A stretch of DNA of 64,000 nucleotides from Reclinomonas americana ATCC 50394 (lineage: Eukaryota > Jakobida > Jakobea > Jakobida): assembly GCA_048213135.1 (NCBI GenBank), contig PS015389.1:15753-79752 (forward strand), given 5' to 3'. Position 1 is the stretch's first letter. Each line of letters begins with the position of its first letter. Position numbers and translations under genes: made by a program. Shown here in pieces: positions 1 to 12,113 of this stretch. Below the pieces are notes generated by a model. The model ran no database searches and was not told the origin of the DNA. It worked only from the letters and a program-made list of their open reading frames with translations.

Positions 1-39
1 GACCGTCGTACCTACACGTACGTACTCGTCGTACCGACG

Positions 40-184
<145 letters not shown>

Positions 185-281
185 ACACAACGAAGGTTCG
201 TCCTACTTCTTCCTCCTCTCTCTTCTTTCCTTCCTCTCTCTCTCTCTCTCCCTCCCTTCTCCCTCCCTCCCTTCTCTGCAC

Positions 282-692
282 CTTTCGCCTCCTGCGACGT
301 CGCAGCTGCCAAAGCTGCCTCCTCCACCGACGGATACAAGTTCACAGTCGGGCTCTTCTTGGGCGCTTCAGTGGTGCTATTGCGCCAACTTCCGCCACTG
401 CCTTTGCCAAAGGAGTCGCCGTACAGAGACATTTCTCCTGCTCTCTCGGGGAAAAAGACGGGGTCGAAGTGTGGTCCTGCGTCCGGCGACATCATGTTCC
501 CGCAAAAAAAAACAACGAAGAAGGGATACCCTCCGTTCCCGCACTGACAGATTGTCAAGGAATGCAGCTTGGACTCAGTGGTGGTAGGCGGAACGCTACA
601 TGCGGAGCGTTGCAGTGTGCATGCTCTGTTGATCATGAGTGCGACCAAAAAATCGACGCTCTCAGCGGGTGCATGATCGGTCACCTCTGCTG
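282..692 (-). CDS. Partial hypothetical protein, exon(s) of a gene leaving the window
   Basis: An open minus-strand reading frame of about 135 codons lies between an acceptor-like CAG near 693-695 and a donor-like AAAG/GTGCAG near 282. Below the donor the sequence becomes CT/CA repeat, as in other introns here. Visible stretches include ICQCGNGG and GPHFDPVFFPERAGEM. A second small intron is possible around 480-530, because a GTATCC is followed by a T-rich run. I do not recognise a family. The upstream exon(s) are not resolved and the downstream part lies outside the window. Composition and lack of stops favour coding, but this is a weak call. Confidence 0.35.
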
Positions 693-794
693 AAACGCGG
701 GCTCCTCTTGCGCTAGATGCTACCCTCCTGGAGACTGCTGCTCCCGAGGCCGAGTTTGCGTGTAGCTATAGTGCGTTCGAATTGCGCATGCGAA

Positions 795-1150
795 TTTGAG
801 TTCGAATTCGGTCGACATGCAACCTTCTCACTCGCCGCCTGTGCGCCTCGCCTCCACCACTGGAACACTATCACCAGCAGGCACTGCACTCCGGTAACCT
901 CACCCCTCTCGTCTGTCGAGTTTCTTTGCATTTGTTCGAATCTCGAATTTGAAGTCGACTTGCAACCGTCTCACTCGCTGTCTGTGCGGCTCGTCTTCAC
1001 CACTTACACACTACCACGCCGTGTAGCAGGCACTGCATGCCTCAGGCAACCTCGTCCCTCTCGTGTGCCGAGTTTCTTAGCATTTGTTCGGAACTCGAAT
1101 TTGAAGTCGACTTGCAACCTTCTCAAGCGCACTCACCGCCGGTACCTGTG
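795..1150. repeat. Tandem repeat, about 145-bp unit, roughly 2.3 copies
   Basis: The blocks starting around 795, 940 and 1090 share GAATTTGA, GTCGAC, a TGCAACC(T/G)TCTCA stretch, CAGGCACTGCA and CGAGTTTCTT, spaced 143 and 152 bp apart. The array sits directly upstream of the acidic nuclear protein gene at 1523, so it may be part of its promoter region. Copies have diverged by roughly 10-20 percent by eye. Confidence 0.8.
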
Positions 1151-1522
1151 CCTGTGCGACAAACTTGCCTTTGACAGAGCTCAGCATTCATCATTCTCCT
1201 CGCTGGAGCCCCACTCACAAAAACGAGTTTTTCCGCACTTCGATCGCGATCGATATCGTTGCACAACAAGCGCCACCACGACAGCTCACACAACCGCCCA
1301 CAGCACCCCCTTCTCCTCCCCTTTCCCGCCCTCACACCGCCACTTCCATGCTGCGGCAAACGCAAACCTCAGCATTTCTCCACCGCCGCAAATCGCGCGG
1401 GAGCGAGCAGTGACGTCACTTTCGCGCAACACCGCAGCAAACCCTCTTCTTTTTCTCTCTCTCGTGAGCCAAGACAACCACACACTCTTTCCCACACACA
1501 CGCACTTTCATCACCAACAACA

Positions 1523-2124
1523 ATGAGCGCCATTGACGTGATCAACAGCCAGGAGACAGTCGCGCAAGTGACTGCGGGAGAGGATGCCGCAGTGGGTGAG
1601 TGCTGTGTGTGCGTGCGTGCGTGAGCCCAATTGAAGTCACTTTGATGATAACACTTTGTGACACACACACACACAGAGTGCGACGTGCATGTGAAGCCTA
1701 TGGTGGAGGAGGAGAGCAAGGAGGCACCAGTGAACATGGCACGCAAGCGGTCGCGTGAGGAGGCGGTGGAGACTGATGACAAGGAGGCGAGCAAGGCAGA
1801 GGAGGAGGCAGTTGACGAGTCGCCTGTCAAGCGTCGCAAGGTTTGCCTTGACCACACACACAGAGAGTGCGAGCGCGCGTGTGTGTTGCTCACTCTGCGT
1901 GTGTGTGACAGTCGCCGCCCGCGGACAAGAAGAAAAAGACGCGCTCATCGCCGCGACTTGCCAAGAAGGAGGAGGATGAGCCTGAGGAGGGTGAGGTTGA
2001 CGAGGAGGAGGAGGAGATGCCTGCTGCGGAGGAGGAGGAGGAGGCGGAGGTGCCTGCGGTTGCTGCTGCTGAGGAGGAGGAGGAGGTGCCGGCGGCAGTG
2101 GAGGAGGAAGCCGAGGCGCAGTGA
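1523..2124 (+). CDS. Small acidic nuclear protein with NLS-like basic clusters
   Basis: Three exons, 1523-1595, 1677-1840 and 1912-2124, join in phase to a protein of 149 residues. Introns are GTGAGT...CAG and GTTTGC...CAG. The N-terminal part carries MARKRSREE and SPVKRRK, and the third exon begins with KKKKTRSSPRLAKK; all look like nuclear localisation or DNA-contact patches. The last 50 residues are almost only Glu, Ala, Val and Pro. This layout resembles small chromatin-associated or histone-binding acidic proteins, but there is no recognisable domain, so the function is open. The start is the first ATG after a CA-rich leader. It converges on the helicase gene downstream. Confidence 0.7.
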
Positions 2125-3076
2125 GAGAAGACAGAGGGAGAGAGTGTGTGTGTGATGCAATGCGTCCACATGCCTGCTGCTGCTGTTCAATGAACGAATG
2201 ACTTCGTTTGTGCGAAAAGAACAAACACACACTGTGATGACCAAAGTGTGAGAGAGAGTGTGCGTCACAAGTTGTCTCTCACTCACGCACGCACTCTGCT
2301 CTCTCTCCTCTCTCTCTCTGTCCGAGGTTGGCGCTCAAACATGCGAGTGTGTGCGTTTGTGTGTGTGCGTGAGAGCGAGTGGGGGGCGCGCGATCTGTGC
2401 TCCGTGCATTTTGTGGTGGACATTTCGTGACGTCATGGTTGCGGGTTGCTCGCATTTACAGCGCGCGCTCGCTACACAACGTAGCATTCTGCAGCCTCGC
2501 AGATAAGCAGCTGAAGCTTTCCTGATGAACCGAGTAGGTGCGACTGTCTTCGATGAGCACCAGAAACGAAAACTGCGAGAGACAACCGAAAATTGATTCT
2601 CCGACAAGCAGACAAGGGCAGCAGCTGCGGTCAAAGCACACAGACACTGACGGCAATGCTGCAAGGAACCGCGTTACAGTGAGTGTTACAAAGGCCTCCG
2701 TTCTGCTTCAGTCGGTCGGACGACTGCTTGTGTATGTCAGCAGGGCATTTTCCTGCATGAAAAGAAGCAGGCGACCCAAACAACATTATCCCTTATCCCT
2801 TTCCTTTCTTGCAGAGCGTGTGGACTGAGCGATGAACGAGTTCTTTAGTATCGTCCTCCGTTTGCAGCCTCTGCGGTGTCCCAGTCCGCGCTGTTTGCAT
2901 TGGGTCTCTCTGGCGTGCCTATCCAGACCCGCATTGCTGGCCATCTGGTTTCCACCCCCGCCACAGCGCCTGACAGTCGAACTCACTGATTCAGAAGGCA
3001 CTCACCTTCGGCTCCTTGCTGCATCTCCCCTTCATATCACCAGGTACCGCACATCAAATTGCTCATTCATTCCCCA
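2125..3076. other. Intergenic region between convergent genes
   Basis: This stretch holds the presumed 3' ends of the acidic protein gene (+) and the helicase gene (-). Short open frames occur on both strands, but none shows family similarity, consistent splice sites or coding composition. I see no RNA gene. Confidence 0.5.
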
Positions 3077-5651
3077 TCATCTGCGTCCACCACGGCCACC
3101 ACGCCCGCCACCACCGCGCCCACCACCACCACGTCCACCACCACCTCGCCCGCCACCACCACCACGACCGCCACCTCGCCCACCACCACGACCACCGCCT
3201 CGGCCGCCACCACCACCACCACCACCACGACTAGCACCCGCCGCCGAACGCATCTCCGACGAAAACATGCTTCGCGTCTCCTTCCCGCCACGGCCACCGC
3301 CACGCCCGCCACCTCGACCACCACCACCGCGCGCACCACCCCGAGCACCGCCAGACTCGCCACGCGACTTCTTCTCCGGTCGCCGACCAAGTGCACGATC
3401 ACGCGCCTCTCGTTTCGCCGACTTGGCGCTAACCTTGATTTCACGCAGAGCTGCAACAACGCCACACAATCAGCACGCACTCAATATCTCTCTCCTTCAT
3501 GGACCACACGCACCCGAGCCCGTCTGCTTCTCCAGTCGCTGGCGCCGCATGTGCTCTCGCCGAGCATCATCCGACATTTTCTTGGGGCGCTTCTCCGGTG
3601 GTGCGCCGCCTTCGCCGCGCATGTACCGATTGGCGCCCTTCTTCTTGCCGTCTCCGTCGTCGTCGTCGTCATCGTCGTCCTCGTCGCGCCCGCGCTTCTT
3701 GCCGCGCTTCTTCTTGTCGTCCTTTTTGCCGTCCTTCTTCTTGCCTTTTCCTTCATCAGCAGCCGGCTGCTCGCCATCACGCACTGCACACGAGAAGTGT
3801 GAGAACGGCAACAAGAGAGGGAAGGAAATAGAGAAAACGACTCACATTGCTTGGCCTGGCGCTTCTCGGTCTCACTCTGGAACCACTGTCGCTGCGGTCT
3901 GCGCAGGATCTCGCCCTCGTGTCGCATCAAGTTCTCCGCCTTGGCCATCTCCATCTCCGCCATGCGCAGCTGCTTCTCCTCGTACTCCTGGTGGAGAATG
4001 TCCGCCAGATCCTTCTCCATCGAGTCGATCTTGTGCTGCCAGCTGTCAACGTCCTCGCGAGGGGGGACTCGTTGTTGGAGCTGTGAAAGCAGAGAGGAAA
4101 TGGGTGGGCACAGCGAGGGACAAGGAGGAATACCACAGCAAACAGAGACACAGAACAAAAAGATGAATTGCTGGCAAAGAAGACAGAGCAGCGAACCAAG
4201 AGAGAGCCATCCTTCTCCTCAAACAAACCTGCGTCCTCGCATGCTTCACCACCTGCTTCAGCAGCGTGCGATCAGCCTCCGTCGCCAGCGCCACCGCACG
4301 ACCATCGCGCCCGGCACGCGCCGTACGACCAGAGCGATGAATGTAGTCCTTGACGGACTTGGGCATGTCAAAGTGAATGACCTGCACGCACAGCACATCG
4401 TCAGCACACACAACACCTTTCCCTACCATCCCCTTTCAACCCCTCACCGTGCGCACTCGCGGAATATCGAGACCACGCGCCGCCAGATCCGTGCACACCA
4501 TCACATCGGAGCCGCCCTTGGTGAATGACTCGAGCGCCTCCAATCGCTGCTGCTGCGTGAGATTGCCGTGCAGCTCAGATGCCCGCAAGCCCGCCAGTCC
4601 CATCAGCAAACGCAGTCGATGTGCGTCCTTTTTCCGATTGACAAACACCAGTGTGCGAGTGCGGAACGTGCGCTCGAGCAGCGACAGCAGCACGGCTTCG
4701 CGCGAGGACTCGCGGCCGGGACGGATGCGCACAATCTCCTGCGTCAGCGTACGCGGCGTGTCCATGCGATCGTCAATCGAGACGCGCAGCGGCTGCTTCA
4801 GCGACATTTTGGCCAGGCGCGCCACTTCGTCCGTCATGGTGGCCGAGAAGAGCATGGTTTGGCGCCCGGTCGGGCACTGCCGCACAATCTCCTCCACCTC
4901 GGCCGAGAAACCCATGTCGAGCAGACTGGCCACCGACGTGAGACAAAGAGGGAGAGGGGAGGGATAAAGGGATAAGTAGCTCACCGATCAGCCTCATCAA
5001 GAATCAAAATCTCCACATCATCGATGCCGAAACTCGGCGTGTTCTGCAAGTGGTCGATCAGGCGCCCGGGTGTGGCCACGATAATGTCGGGTCGCTGGCG
5101 CAGTTGCATCTCCTGCTTCTTCAGCGACAGACCGCCGACTGTCACGCAGTGCGAGATGTCAGTGAAGCGTGCCAGCGCCGCGAGCATTTCCGCGCATTGC
5201 ACGGCCAGCTCGCGGGTGGGGACGAGGACCTGGAGAGGGAAGGGAAAGTGAGAGAGGGGAAAGGGAAGAGGGAAGGGAGGGAGAAGAGAGGGAGAAGAGA
5301 GGGGAACGAAGGATTGGTATCTCAAAGGGATAGAAGAAAGGAGGACAAATGAGGAGGGAAAACTTTTGCAGTGAGTGGCAAGCCAGTTCAACAAAAGAGG
5401 GGAGGTGCAGCCTCACTCCAATCCCTCGTTCCCTCCCACGCTTTCTCTCCCACACTCTCTCGACTCTACACGATTGCATGCCGTCAATCATTTCTCTGCC
5501 TTGCCATTGCACATCCGAGACTCAGACACACTTCACACGAAGTGCAACATCCGAGACTCAGACACACTTCACACGAAGTGCAACCTCATATCTACCTCTG
5601 CTTTTCAACTCCCTCATGGCCCCAGCATTAGTCACGATTCTTCTGGCACCC

Positions 5652-5690
<39 letters not shown>

Positions 5691-7053
5691 GCCTTGTCCA
5701 CATTCTCTCTGTCTGTGATGCACATCTCCATAACTTCTCTTCCTCTCGCACCACCTCCTCCTCTTCCTCCTCTCGCTTTTTCCGTTTCCTGTCCTGGAAT
5801 CTCCTCCGTCTACTTTCTCCTCTTCCCTTTCTTCCTCTCGCACCACCTCCTCCTCTTCCTCCTCTGCCTTCTTCGGTTTCCTGTTCTGTCATCTCCTGTC
5901 TCCCTTGTTCTCCTTCCCTTTCTTCCTCTCGCACCACCTCCTCCTCTTCCTTCTCTCGCTTTTTCCGTTTCCTGTTCTGTCATCTCCCGTCTCCCTTGTT
6001 CCCCTTCCCTTCTCTTCCTCTCGCACCTCCTTCTCTTCCTTCTCTGCCTTCTTCCGTTTCCAGTTCTGCCATCTCCACTTCCTACTTTTCCCTCTTCCCT
6101 TCTCCTTCATTCCCTCCCTTCCCCCTTCTCCCTTCTCCTTCATCCCCCCACTCACCAACACCCTTGTCGCTGCCACCCTCCGCGACCGCAACAACAACCG
6201 CTCCAACGACGGCAACAGAAACGCCGCCGTCTTTCCCGAACCCGTCACCGCACTCCCGCAAATATCATGACCCGCCAGTGCCTTGGCAATCGTCTGCGCC
6301 TGAATCGGCGTCGGATGCTTGTAGCCCAACTCCGACACTGCGCGCACCAGCGGCCGCGACAGATTCAACTCCGTAAACGTCACCGTGGTGTCGACCTGCA
6401 ACGGAGCGCCATGATCATCGTCGTCCTCGACTGCCTCGTCCTCCTCCTCCTCCTGCTCGACCTTCTTCGTCTTGGTCGGCTTACGACCGGCCTTGGCCGA
6501 CAGCTTTGCCGCGATCTTGTCGCTCACCGACGGCACCTGTGGTGCGACACACCAATCAGGTGAGACGGAGAGTGAGATACAGGGAGGACACGCGCATGTG
6601 CCGGACCGCTTCGTGTTCGTAATCGGCCAATGCCGCCCCAAAGTTCCACTCGTTGCCGCCACTTGCACTGCTGCGATTGGCATACGTGCGTTCCACAGGC
6701 TGCTCCTCCTCCTCGTCACTGTCCTGCTCGATTTCGCCATCACTACTGTCCTCTTCATACTCTCCGTCCTCATCGTCATCATCAGCTGCAGCTGCAGCTG
6801 CAATTCGTCTGGTGGAGGTCGCGTACCCGAGAAGACTCGCGACGCCTGAATCCTGCAAAAAGTGGTGAGTAAGTGAGTGGGCATGTGTGCATGTGAATCA
6901 GCACATGGCCGAAAAAACGCACCAGCTGCATCTCTTCGTCTCGGTCGCTTACGTCACTGCCATTGTCACTGTCTCCCTCGGCGTCGTCTTCCTCCTCCTC
7001 GTCGTCGATCTCGTCGTCACTGTGAATGGTGCCAATCAAGTCGTGCTTTTTCT
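3077..7053 (-). CDS. DDX27: DEAD-box ATP-dependent RNA helicase, DDX27/Drs1 type
   Basis: Nine exons join in phase: 7053-6923, 6852-6592, 6536-6156, 5229-4985, 4925-4448, 4381-4229, 4080-3846, 3783-3514 and 3450-3077. They give about 840 residues. A 5' exon with the start codon is not resolved, but the first exon already contains [11 protein letters not shown], like the DDX27 N-terminus. The core is complete: Q motif around PTPIQ, motif I AVTGSGKT, Ia PTRELA, Ib TPGRL, II DEAD followed by RLLDMGF, III SAT, and [12 protein letters not shown]. An acidic N-terminus (runs of E/D), a Lys/Asp-rich region and a long Gly-Arg (RGG) tail follow the family plan for nucleolar 60S ribosome assembly helicases. 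The RGG tail is unusually long. The 926-nt intron 6155-5230 is filled with minisatellites. Confidence 0.93.
5511..6110. repeat. Minisatellites inside a helicase intron
   Basis: A 36-bp unit (TCCGAGACTCAGACACACTT...) occurs twice in tandem at about 5511-5583. From about 5740 to 6110 a pyrimidine-rich unit of roughly 85-90 bp (containing CTCGCACCACCTCCTCCTCT and GTTTCCTGTTCTGTCATCTC) repeats about four times. A CT tract lies at 5655-5690. Confidence 0.8.
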
Positions 7054-7331
7054 CTGTGTGTTTGTGAGAGAGAGATATGGGGGAGAGGGAGTGTGAGACT
7101 GCGGTCTGTGGGGTGCTTGACACAGACAAGAGCACGCAACTCATGGCTGTGCGTGTCGTTGGTGAATGCAAAGATTGCGGGACAGGACATTTGGAGGGCG
7201 TCTTTTTCATGCTTCAATGACTTTGGCTCTCAAAAGCAAAGCAAAACCCCCTCTCCAGCAGTGCTTGAGGCAACGCCAAACAATGCAAGTTCGCCTTCTT
7301 TCACAGACTTCGCAGCACCCAAAATCACGTC

Positions 7332-7386
7332 TTCTTTCACCACATTCAATCCCTTGCTGATCATGACAGTGGCCGTGGCACACCAT
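7332..7386 (-). promoter_or_regulatory. Dispersed upstream element, copy 1 (upstream of DDX27)
   Basis: On the minus strand this reads GGTGTGCCACGGCCACTGTC, then ATCAGCAAGGGATT and GAATGTGGTGAA. It matches four other copies in the window (10566-10632, 21030-21103, 34070-34154, 50520-50590), each upstream of a gene in sense orientation. This copy is the most diverged and lacks the middle segment present in the 21 kb and 34 kb copies. Confidence 0.55.
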
Positions 7387-7601
7387 CTACACAGACACAA
7401 GTACTCTTCTCCAACAGCAAAATCAATCAAGCGTTCTCTCCTGCTGCTAACAAGCTCAGTGTTGAAGACTGCGTGGTTCTCTGAGTTCCTCGTGCAAGAT
7501 CACGTTGTGCTGACACTTGAACTAGACTTGTCTCTGCCCGTCTCCTTTCTGCCACGCTGCACAATAGAGACCGGTGGTTGTGACAGTGTACATCTTGCTG
7601 T

Positions 7602-10286
7602 TCACTTCGCACGACGCTGCTGCATGCTCTTGTCGCTGTCCATCGCGTCGTGCAGCAGCTGGGTGGCGGTGGGGTCCACTTGCGCCAACTCCCAGAAGCC
7701 GGGTGTCTCCACAAAACAGATTTCGTAGCCGTCGACATCTGTGGCAAGGGGAATGAGCGAGGGAGGGAGAAACGGAATACCGACGGCGCAAACCAGCACA
7801 CCTGCAAGGATGACCACACGGACGGTGGCCTTGCCGGGCGTGTCGAGTGAGACCAGAGGTTTGATAACGGTGCAGCCGCTGCGCTCGTACAGTGACGCAT
7901 CTTGGCACGCAAAGGCGATTCGACCTGCGAGAAGAGGAAGGTGAGCGGTGAAACAGGGGCGAGGAGAAAACAACGAGGCGCACCGTATGCTTCGCCGTGG
8001 TCGATTGGAGTGCCAGCGGGGAGTGGAATGAGCCAGAGACGTGACTGCGTGGAGGAGGGAAGGGGTGTGAGATACATCACTTGACCCCCGTCAAGCAGAG
8101 TGCAGAAGAGATCACGACAGAAACAAAGAGAGGCCGTAGGCATCGTCGGACAGCGACAGCACGAGCCACCGACGTGGTCGGCATTGAAGGCAGACGAGGC
8201 CACAAGAACGGGAGTGACAATCCTCCCCAGCTTACGCAACGTGCTCTGCCGATCCACACCCCAACTGAAGCGCGCCACCGACATCGCAGGCAAGCCGAGC
8301 TCCTAGCCTGTCGCACCAGCACTGCACCGATGCCGCCGAGTCCGTCACATGCAACGCCACACCACACACGGGATCGCCGCCTGCCGCCATGCCCTCTGGT
8401 CGAGCCCGCGACCCCGCCACCAGCACCACGTACCCGTCGGGCGACAGCAGGTGCACGGCTGGTGCTCCCAGCCACGACACGTCGTCGGTCTTTACATCGC
8501 CGGACGAGGCCTCCACGCGTGCGAGCACGGCGTCGTCGCAGATCACCAGGGCGGCAAAGTCGTTGCCGAGGGTGTACGACGGGACTCCGTAGTTGTACTG
8601 CGTGGGAGGGGGGAGAAGAGAAGGAGAGAGAGGCGTGAGGAAAGGAAGAGAAGATAGACGCAAGGGGGGAGAGAAAGAGAGAAGAGAGAGAGAGATAGAC
8701 AGAGTGAAAGGGAGAGAGACAGAGAACAGAGACAGAGAGAGAGAGAGAGAGACAGAGTGAAAGGGAGAGAGACAGAGAGAGAGAAAGAGAGACAGCAAGA
8801 AAAGACTAGGCTGAACAAAAGAACATGACACGGAAGAAACCCGGAAGCAAAGATTGCAGTATTGGAGCGTAGAGTGGAGGGCGACGGATGGGGCAAGGGA
8901 AGAAGGAGAGGCCAAACACAGGGACACACCAAGGCGGAGGGTAGATCGCGATGTTGCTGACTCAAGAAGACAGGGTCTCTCTCTCTCTCTCTCTTTCGTA
9001 CTTTCTCGTTCTCTCTCTCCCTCCCTCCCTCTCTTCTCCCCGTGCCACAACGCAACTGTCAACTCGATCACATAGTGCGACTTCTCATCGCCGTATCCAA
9101 CCATCGTCTTGCTCCACATACCGTCGTACTGACCGTGCAAAGTAGCAGTGAGTCGACAGGCGAAGAGAGACACGCACAATCCATGCGTCACTCAACTCGT
9201 CCATTGCTGCAGAGAGTGGAGACGGGAAGGCGGTGTCAGTAATACATCCGACGAGAGGGAGAGAGGAAAGGGAGGGGAGAGAACTAGGCTCTGCCAAACT
9301 GGTTGCTTGCAAGTCGCAATGAGAGAGAGGGAGCAAGAAAGAGAGGAGTGACAGCAGAACAGTTTCCGACAAGAGGGAGAGAGGAGAGTGATGAGAGTAA
9401 GAGAGAATAGGCCGCATTGGTTGCTTGCAAGTCGCAGTGAGAGCGCGAGATAGGAGTGAGACGGACAGATAAAGAGGAAGGGAGGGAGGGAGGAGAGACG
9501 GAAAGAGAGAGAGGCGGAGAGAGAGAGAGAGGAGGGAGACGGGCAGAACAGTTTCCGACAAGAGGAAGAGAGGAAGAAGACAGAGAATAGGTTTGCGGCA
9601 CTGATTGCTTGCAATCCTCAACGAAAGAGTGAGACAGGAGTGGGGCAAACAGAACAAGAGAGAGGGAGGAAGAGACAGAGATACAGAGAGTACAGGTTTC
9701 TAAGGCACTGGTTGCAAGCAAGAGTGAGAGAAGAAGTCCTTGACTCTCTCACTGCGTTCTCTCCTTCTATCGCAGGGAGCACTGAATCGACAATGGCGAT
9801 GTCCCTCTCCTTCTCTGCCTCTGTCAGTGTTCTCACTGGTCAGTGCCTCAGTGGTACATGGACCTCTCTCTCTTTCTCTCTGTTTCTCACTCTCTCTCTC
9901 TCTCTCTGTTTCTCACTCTGTCTCAGTCAAAGAATCGTGCAAGGGCCACTCACTCAACCCTTCCTTCCCCCCTCACTCCCTCCCTTCTCTCTCCCTTCCC
10001 CCTCTTCTCTCTCTCACCAATACGCCTCACATCCTTCATGAAACTCCTCATGTCGCAACACTCGCATGCCCAGCACCTCTGTGAAGAAGTCGATGGAACG
10101 CCCTGCAGAATGCACTCTCAACAGTGAGATAGAGAAGAGAGAGAAAGAGAGACAACAGAGTGAGTGCGCGCAACGCCGATCGCCAATCTGTGCAATCAAG
10201 TGTGAGAGAGGGTGTGAGGTGCATACTTGTCAGAGACAGAGTGAGCAGTCTGTGTGCACCTTGAACACCCAGTGCAGTGGCTGCAT
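7602..10286 (-). CDS. GLOD4: Glyoxalase-domain protein, GLOD4-like (two VOC domains)
   Basis: Nine exons join without phase conflict: 10286-10260, 10187-10175, 10102-10018, 9206-9197, 9128-9057, 8597-8241, 8044-7984, 7924-7802 and 7738-7602, giving 294 residues, close to the family's roughly 300. Hallmarks are [25 protein letters not shown] and YTLGNDF in the first vicinal-oxygen-chelate domain, and [34 protein letters not shown] and YEICFVE in the second. GLOD4 proteins resemble glyoxalase I but their substrate is not settled, and mitochondrial or cytosolic location is reported for the animal form. Exons 2 and 4 are microexons of 13 and 10 nt; without them conserved residues (IGDR and CNGR) would be missing. 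Four donors are GTTGCG or GTTGAG. Confidence 0.93.
8600..9056. repeat. GA-rich simple repeats in GLOD4 intron
   Basis: The stretch from about 8600 to 8810 is a degenerate purine repeat (GAGAGA with AAAGGGAGAGAGACAGAG units); a short CT tract lies at 8978-8996. It is wholly intronic. Confidence 0.8.
9285..9730. repeat. Degenerate tandem repeat in GLOD4 intron, period about 130-190 bp
   Basis: Three blocks share TTGCTTGCAAGTCGCA and two share CAGAACAGTTTCCGACAAGA, separated by GA-rich filler of variable length. They lie between the 10-nt exon and the 85-nt exon of the glyoxalase gene. Confidence 0.75.
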
Positions 10287-10565
10287 TCTCCCTTTGAGTC
10301 CAATCGATGAATAAGGGACTGCAGGATACGACGTTTCTGTGCAAGTTGGTATGTGCTGCTGGTGTGTATAGTAGAGCAGAGAGTCCCCTGCACTTGCCCA
10401 CTTGCGGCAAATGAGGAGAGATGGACTCTTCGACTTCACTTCACACTTCGTTTCGAATTCATTCACCAACAAATAACAACAGCTGCCTTGATGATCAAGT
10501 CCAACCATATCCATCAATTGCAGCAGTCTTGAGGGCAGCGGCAGCTCGATGTGCACATGCACAAC

Positions 10566-10632
10566 AAGACACTTCATTTGCCACATTGCACAAATCCCTT
10601 GCCGACAATGACCTTGGCACACCAACAACACA
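10566..10632 (-). promoter_or_regulatory. Dispersed upstream element, copy 2 (upstream of GLOD4)
   Basis: Minus-strand sense reads GTTGGTGTGCCAAGGTCATT, then GTCGGCAAGGGATTTGTG and AAATGAAGTGTCTTGTTG. The element ends about 280 bp before the GLOD4 start codon. Compared with the 21 kb and 34 kb copies it lacks a middle block of about 20-25 bp. Confidence 0.65.
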
Positions 10633-10686
10633 GTTTCTCTCCTCCGATATGGTACCGCTTCATCTCTGTTCCTCGCTCCCTCCACT

Positions 10687-11801
10687 TCACAACCCCGGCG
10701 CCCGCCGCTCAATCACCTCTGCGTCCTCCAACACAAAACACCGCAGCACAACATCAACGAGAATCCAGTCACAGTCATCCTCCTCTTCCTCGTCGACAAG
10801 CAGCTCGTTGACGGCCAGCACGGCTAGCCGTGCGGCTGCGACCTCATACCCGGCCAGTCCACGCGGCGACGACCACACTCGCAAGGTCATGTCCATGCCA
10901 ATGACAATGTGATGACAGTCGGGAGTGACGGCGACAGCAAACACAGTCCTAGTATGCCCATCGAACCGTCGCACTTCTTCGCCACTCGCCAGCGACCACA
11001 CGCGCACTGTATCGTCATCACTCGCACTCACAATGTGCTGACCATCACGAGTGACAGCAACCGCGTTCACTCCTCCAGTGTGCCCTTCAAGCTCACGCAC
11101 CTCCTCGCCACTCGCCAACGACCACACGCACAGTGCTTCATCATCGCTCCCACTCACAATGTACTGACTGTCATGAGTGACAGCAACAGACCGCAAAGCT
11201 GCACCGTGTGCCATCCATTGGACTTCTTCTCCGCTCGCCAGCGACCACACGTGCATTGAGCAGTCACCACTTCCGCTCACGATGTACTGACCATCAGGGG
11301 CGACGGCAACACACGTGACAGCACCATCGTGACCGTCGAGCCGCCACACTCCGTCGCCACTCTCCAGTGACCACACTCGCACCGTCCTGTCGATGCTGCC
11401 ACTCACGACATGCTGACTGTCGGGAGTGGCAGCGACGCACAACACCCCTTGAGTATGTCCCTCCAACCGTCGCACAATCTTGCCAATCGCCAGTGACCAC
11501 ACTCGCACAGTGGTGTCTTGACTGCCACTCACGACGTGCAGACCGTCGGGAGTGACAGCGACCGAGCTCACTGATCCAGTGTGTCCTCTCAGGCGTTGCA
11601 CCTCTTTCCCACTGGCCAGTGACCACACTCGCACAGTCCGATCCCGACTCCCACTCACAACGTGCTGACTGTCGGGAGTGCAGGCCAAGCCGAACACCGT
11701 GTTCTCGTGCCCCCTTATGACCTGCGTCACGTGGTGAGTGAGATGCTGACAGTCGCACAGCACGGCACAAAGCAGACACGCGCACACACCTTTGATGCCA
11801 T
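10687..11801 (-). CDS. WD40 propeller protein A (cluster member 1)
   Basis: Exon 1 (11801-11790) encodes only MASK. A 68-nt intron follows, then exon 2 (11721-10687), giving 348 residues. Seven WD40 repeats of about 42 residues run from VIRGHENTV to LRVWSSP, most with the form DGxHVVSGSxDxTVRVWSLASG. The tail of about 60 residues holds EVAAARLAVLAVNELL, a run of acidic residues, then VDVVLRCFVLEDAEVIE; this tail recurs in every gene of the cluster. Nothing suggests an enzyme domain, so a binding or scaffold role is inferred. The closest relative is the copy at 15227-16347. In the last repeat the usual VSGS is altered to VIGM. Confidence 0.88.
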
Positions 11802-12113
11802 TCTGCGTCAGCGCGTGTGTTTGGAGACAAAATCGACGGCCGTGCGGAACTGTCCCACAATGTCGTGTCACTTCGTGGTCTTTGTGAAACGGAGTGCCAG
11901 CACGCATCGTTGCGTTGAAGAGGTGCATATCATAGTGTGCTGGAAGAGGTGCAGCGCTCCCGACATGACTTCACACAGCTCTGACGTTAGTGGCCGCGGC
12001 ACACAGGCATTCGGAGCTACAGATGCCTCCCAAGTTAAAGGGGATCAACGGAGAATGGCCCTTCGCTCCTGTTTTACATTGTCTCAACCAAGCCTCTCCC
12101 CTATTCCCCCCGC

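Noticed and set aside
2832-4166. Plus-strand frame rich in PPRPPPR and SSS runs
   Set aside because: Reverse complement of the RGG and Asp/Lys-rich exons of the helicase; repeats create open frames on every strand.
8095-8240. Possible extra coding exon in the GLOD4 gene between 8240 and 8045
   Set aside because: Open frames exist, but splicing from GTTGCG at 8240 to 8045 gives a protein whose length and motif spacing match the family; adding the segment would insert about 65 residues in the second domain.
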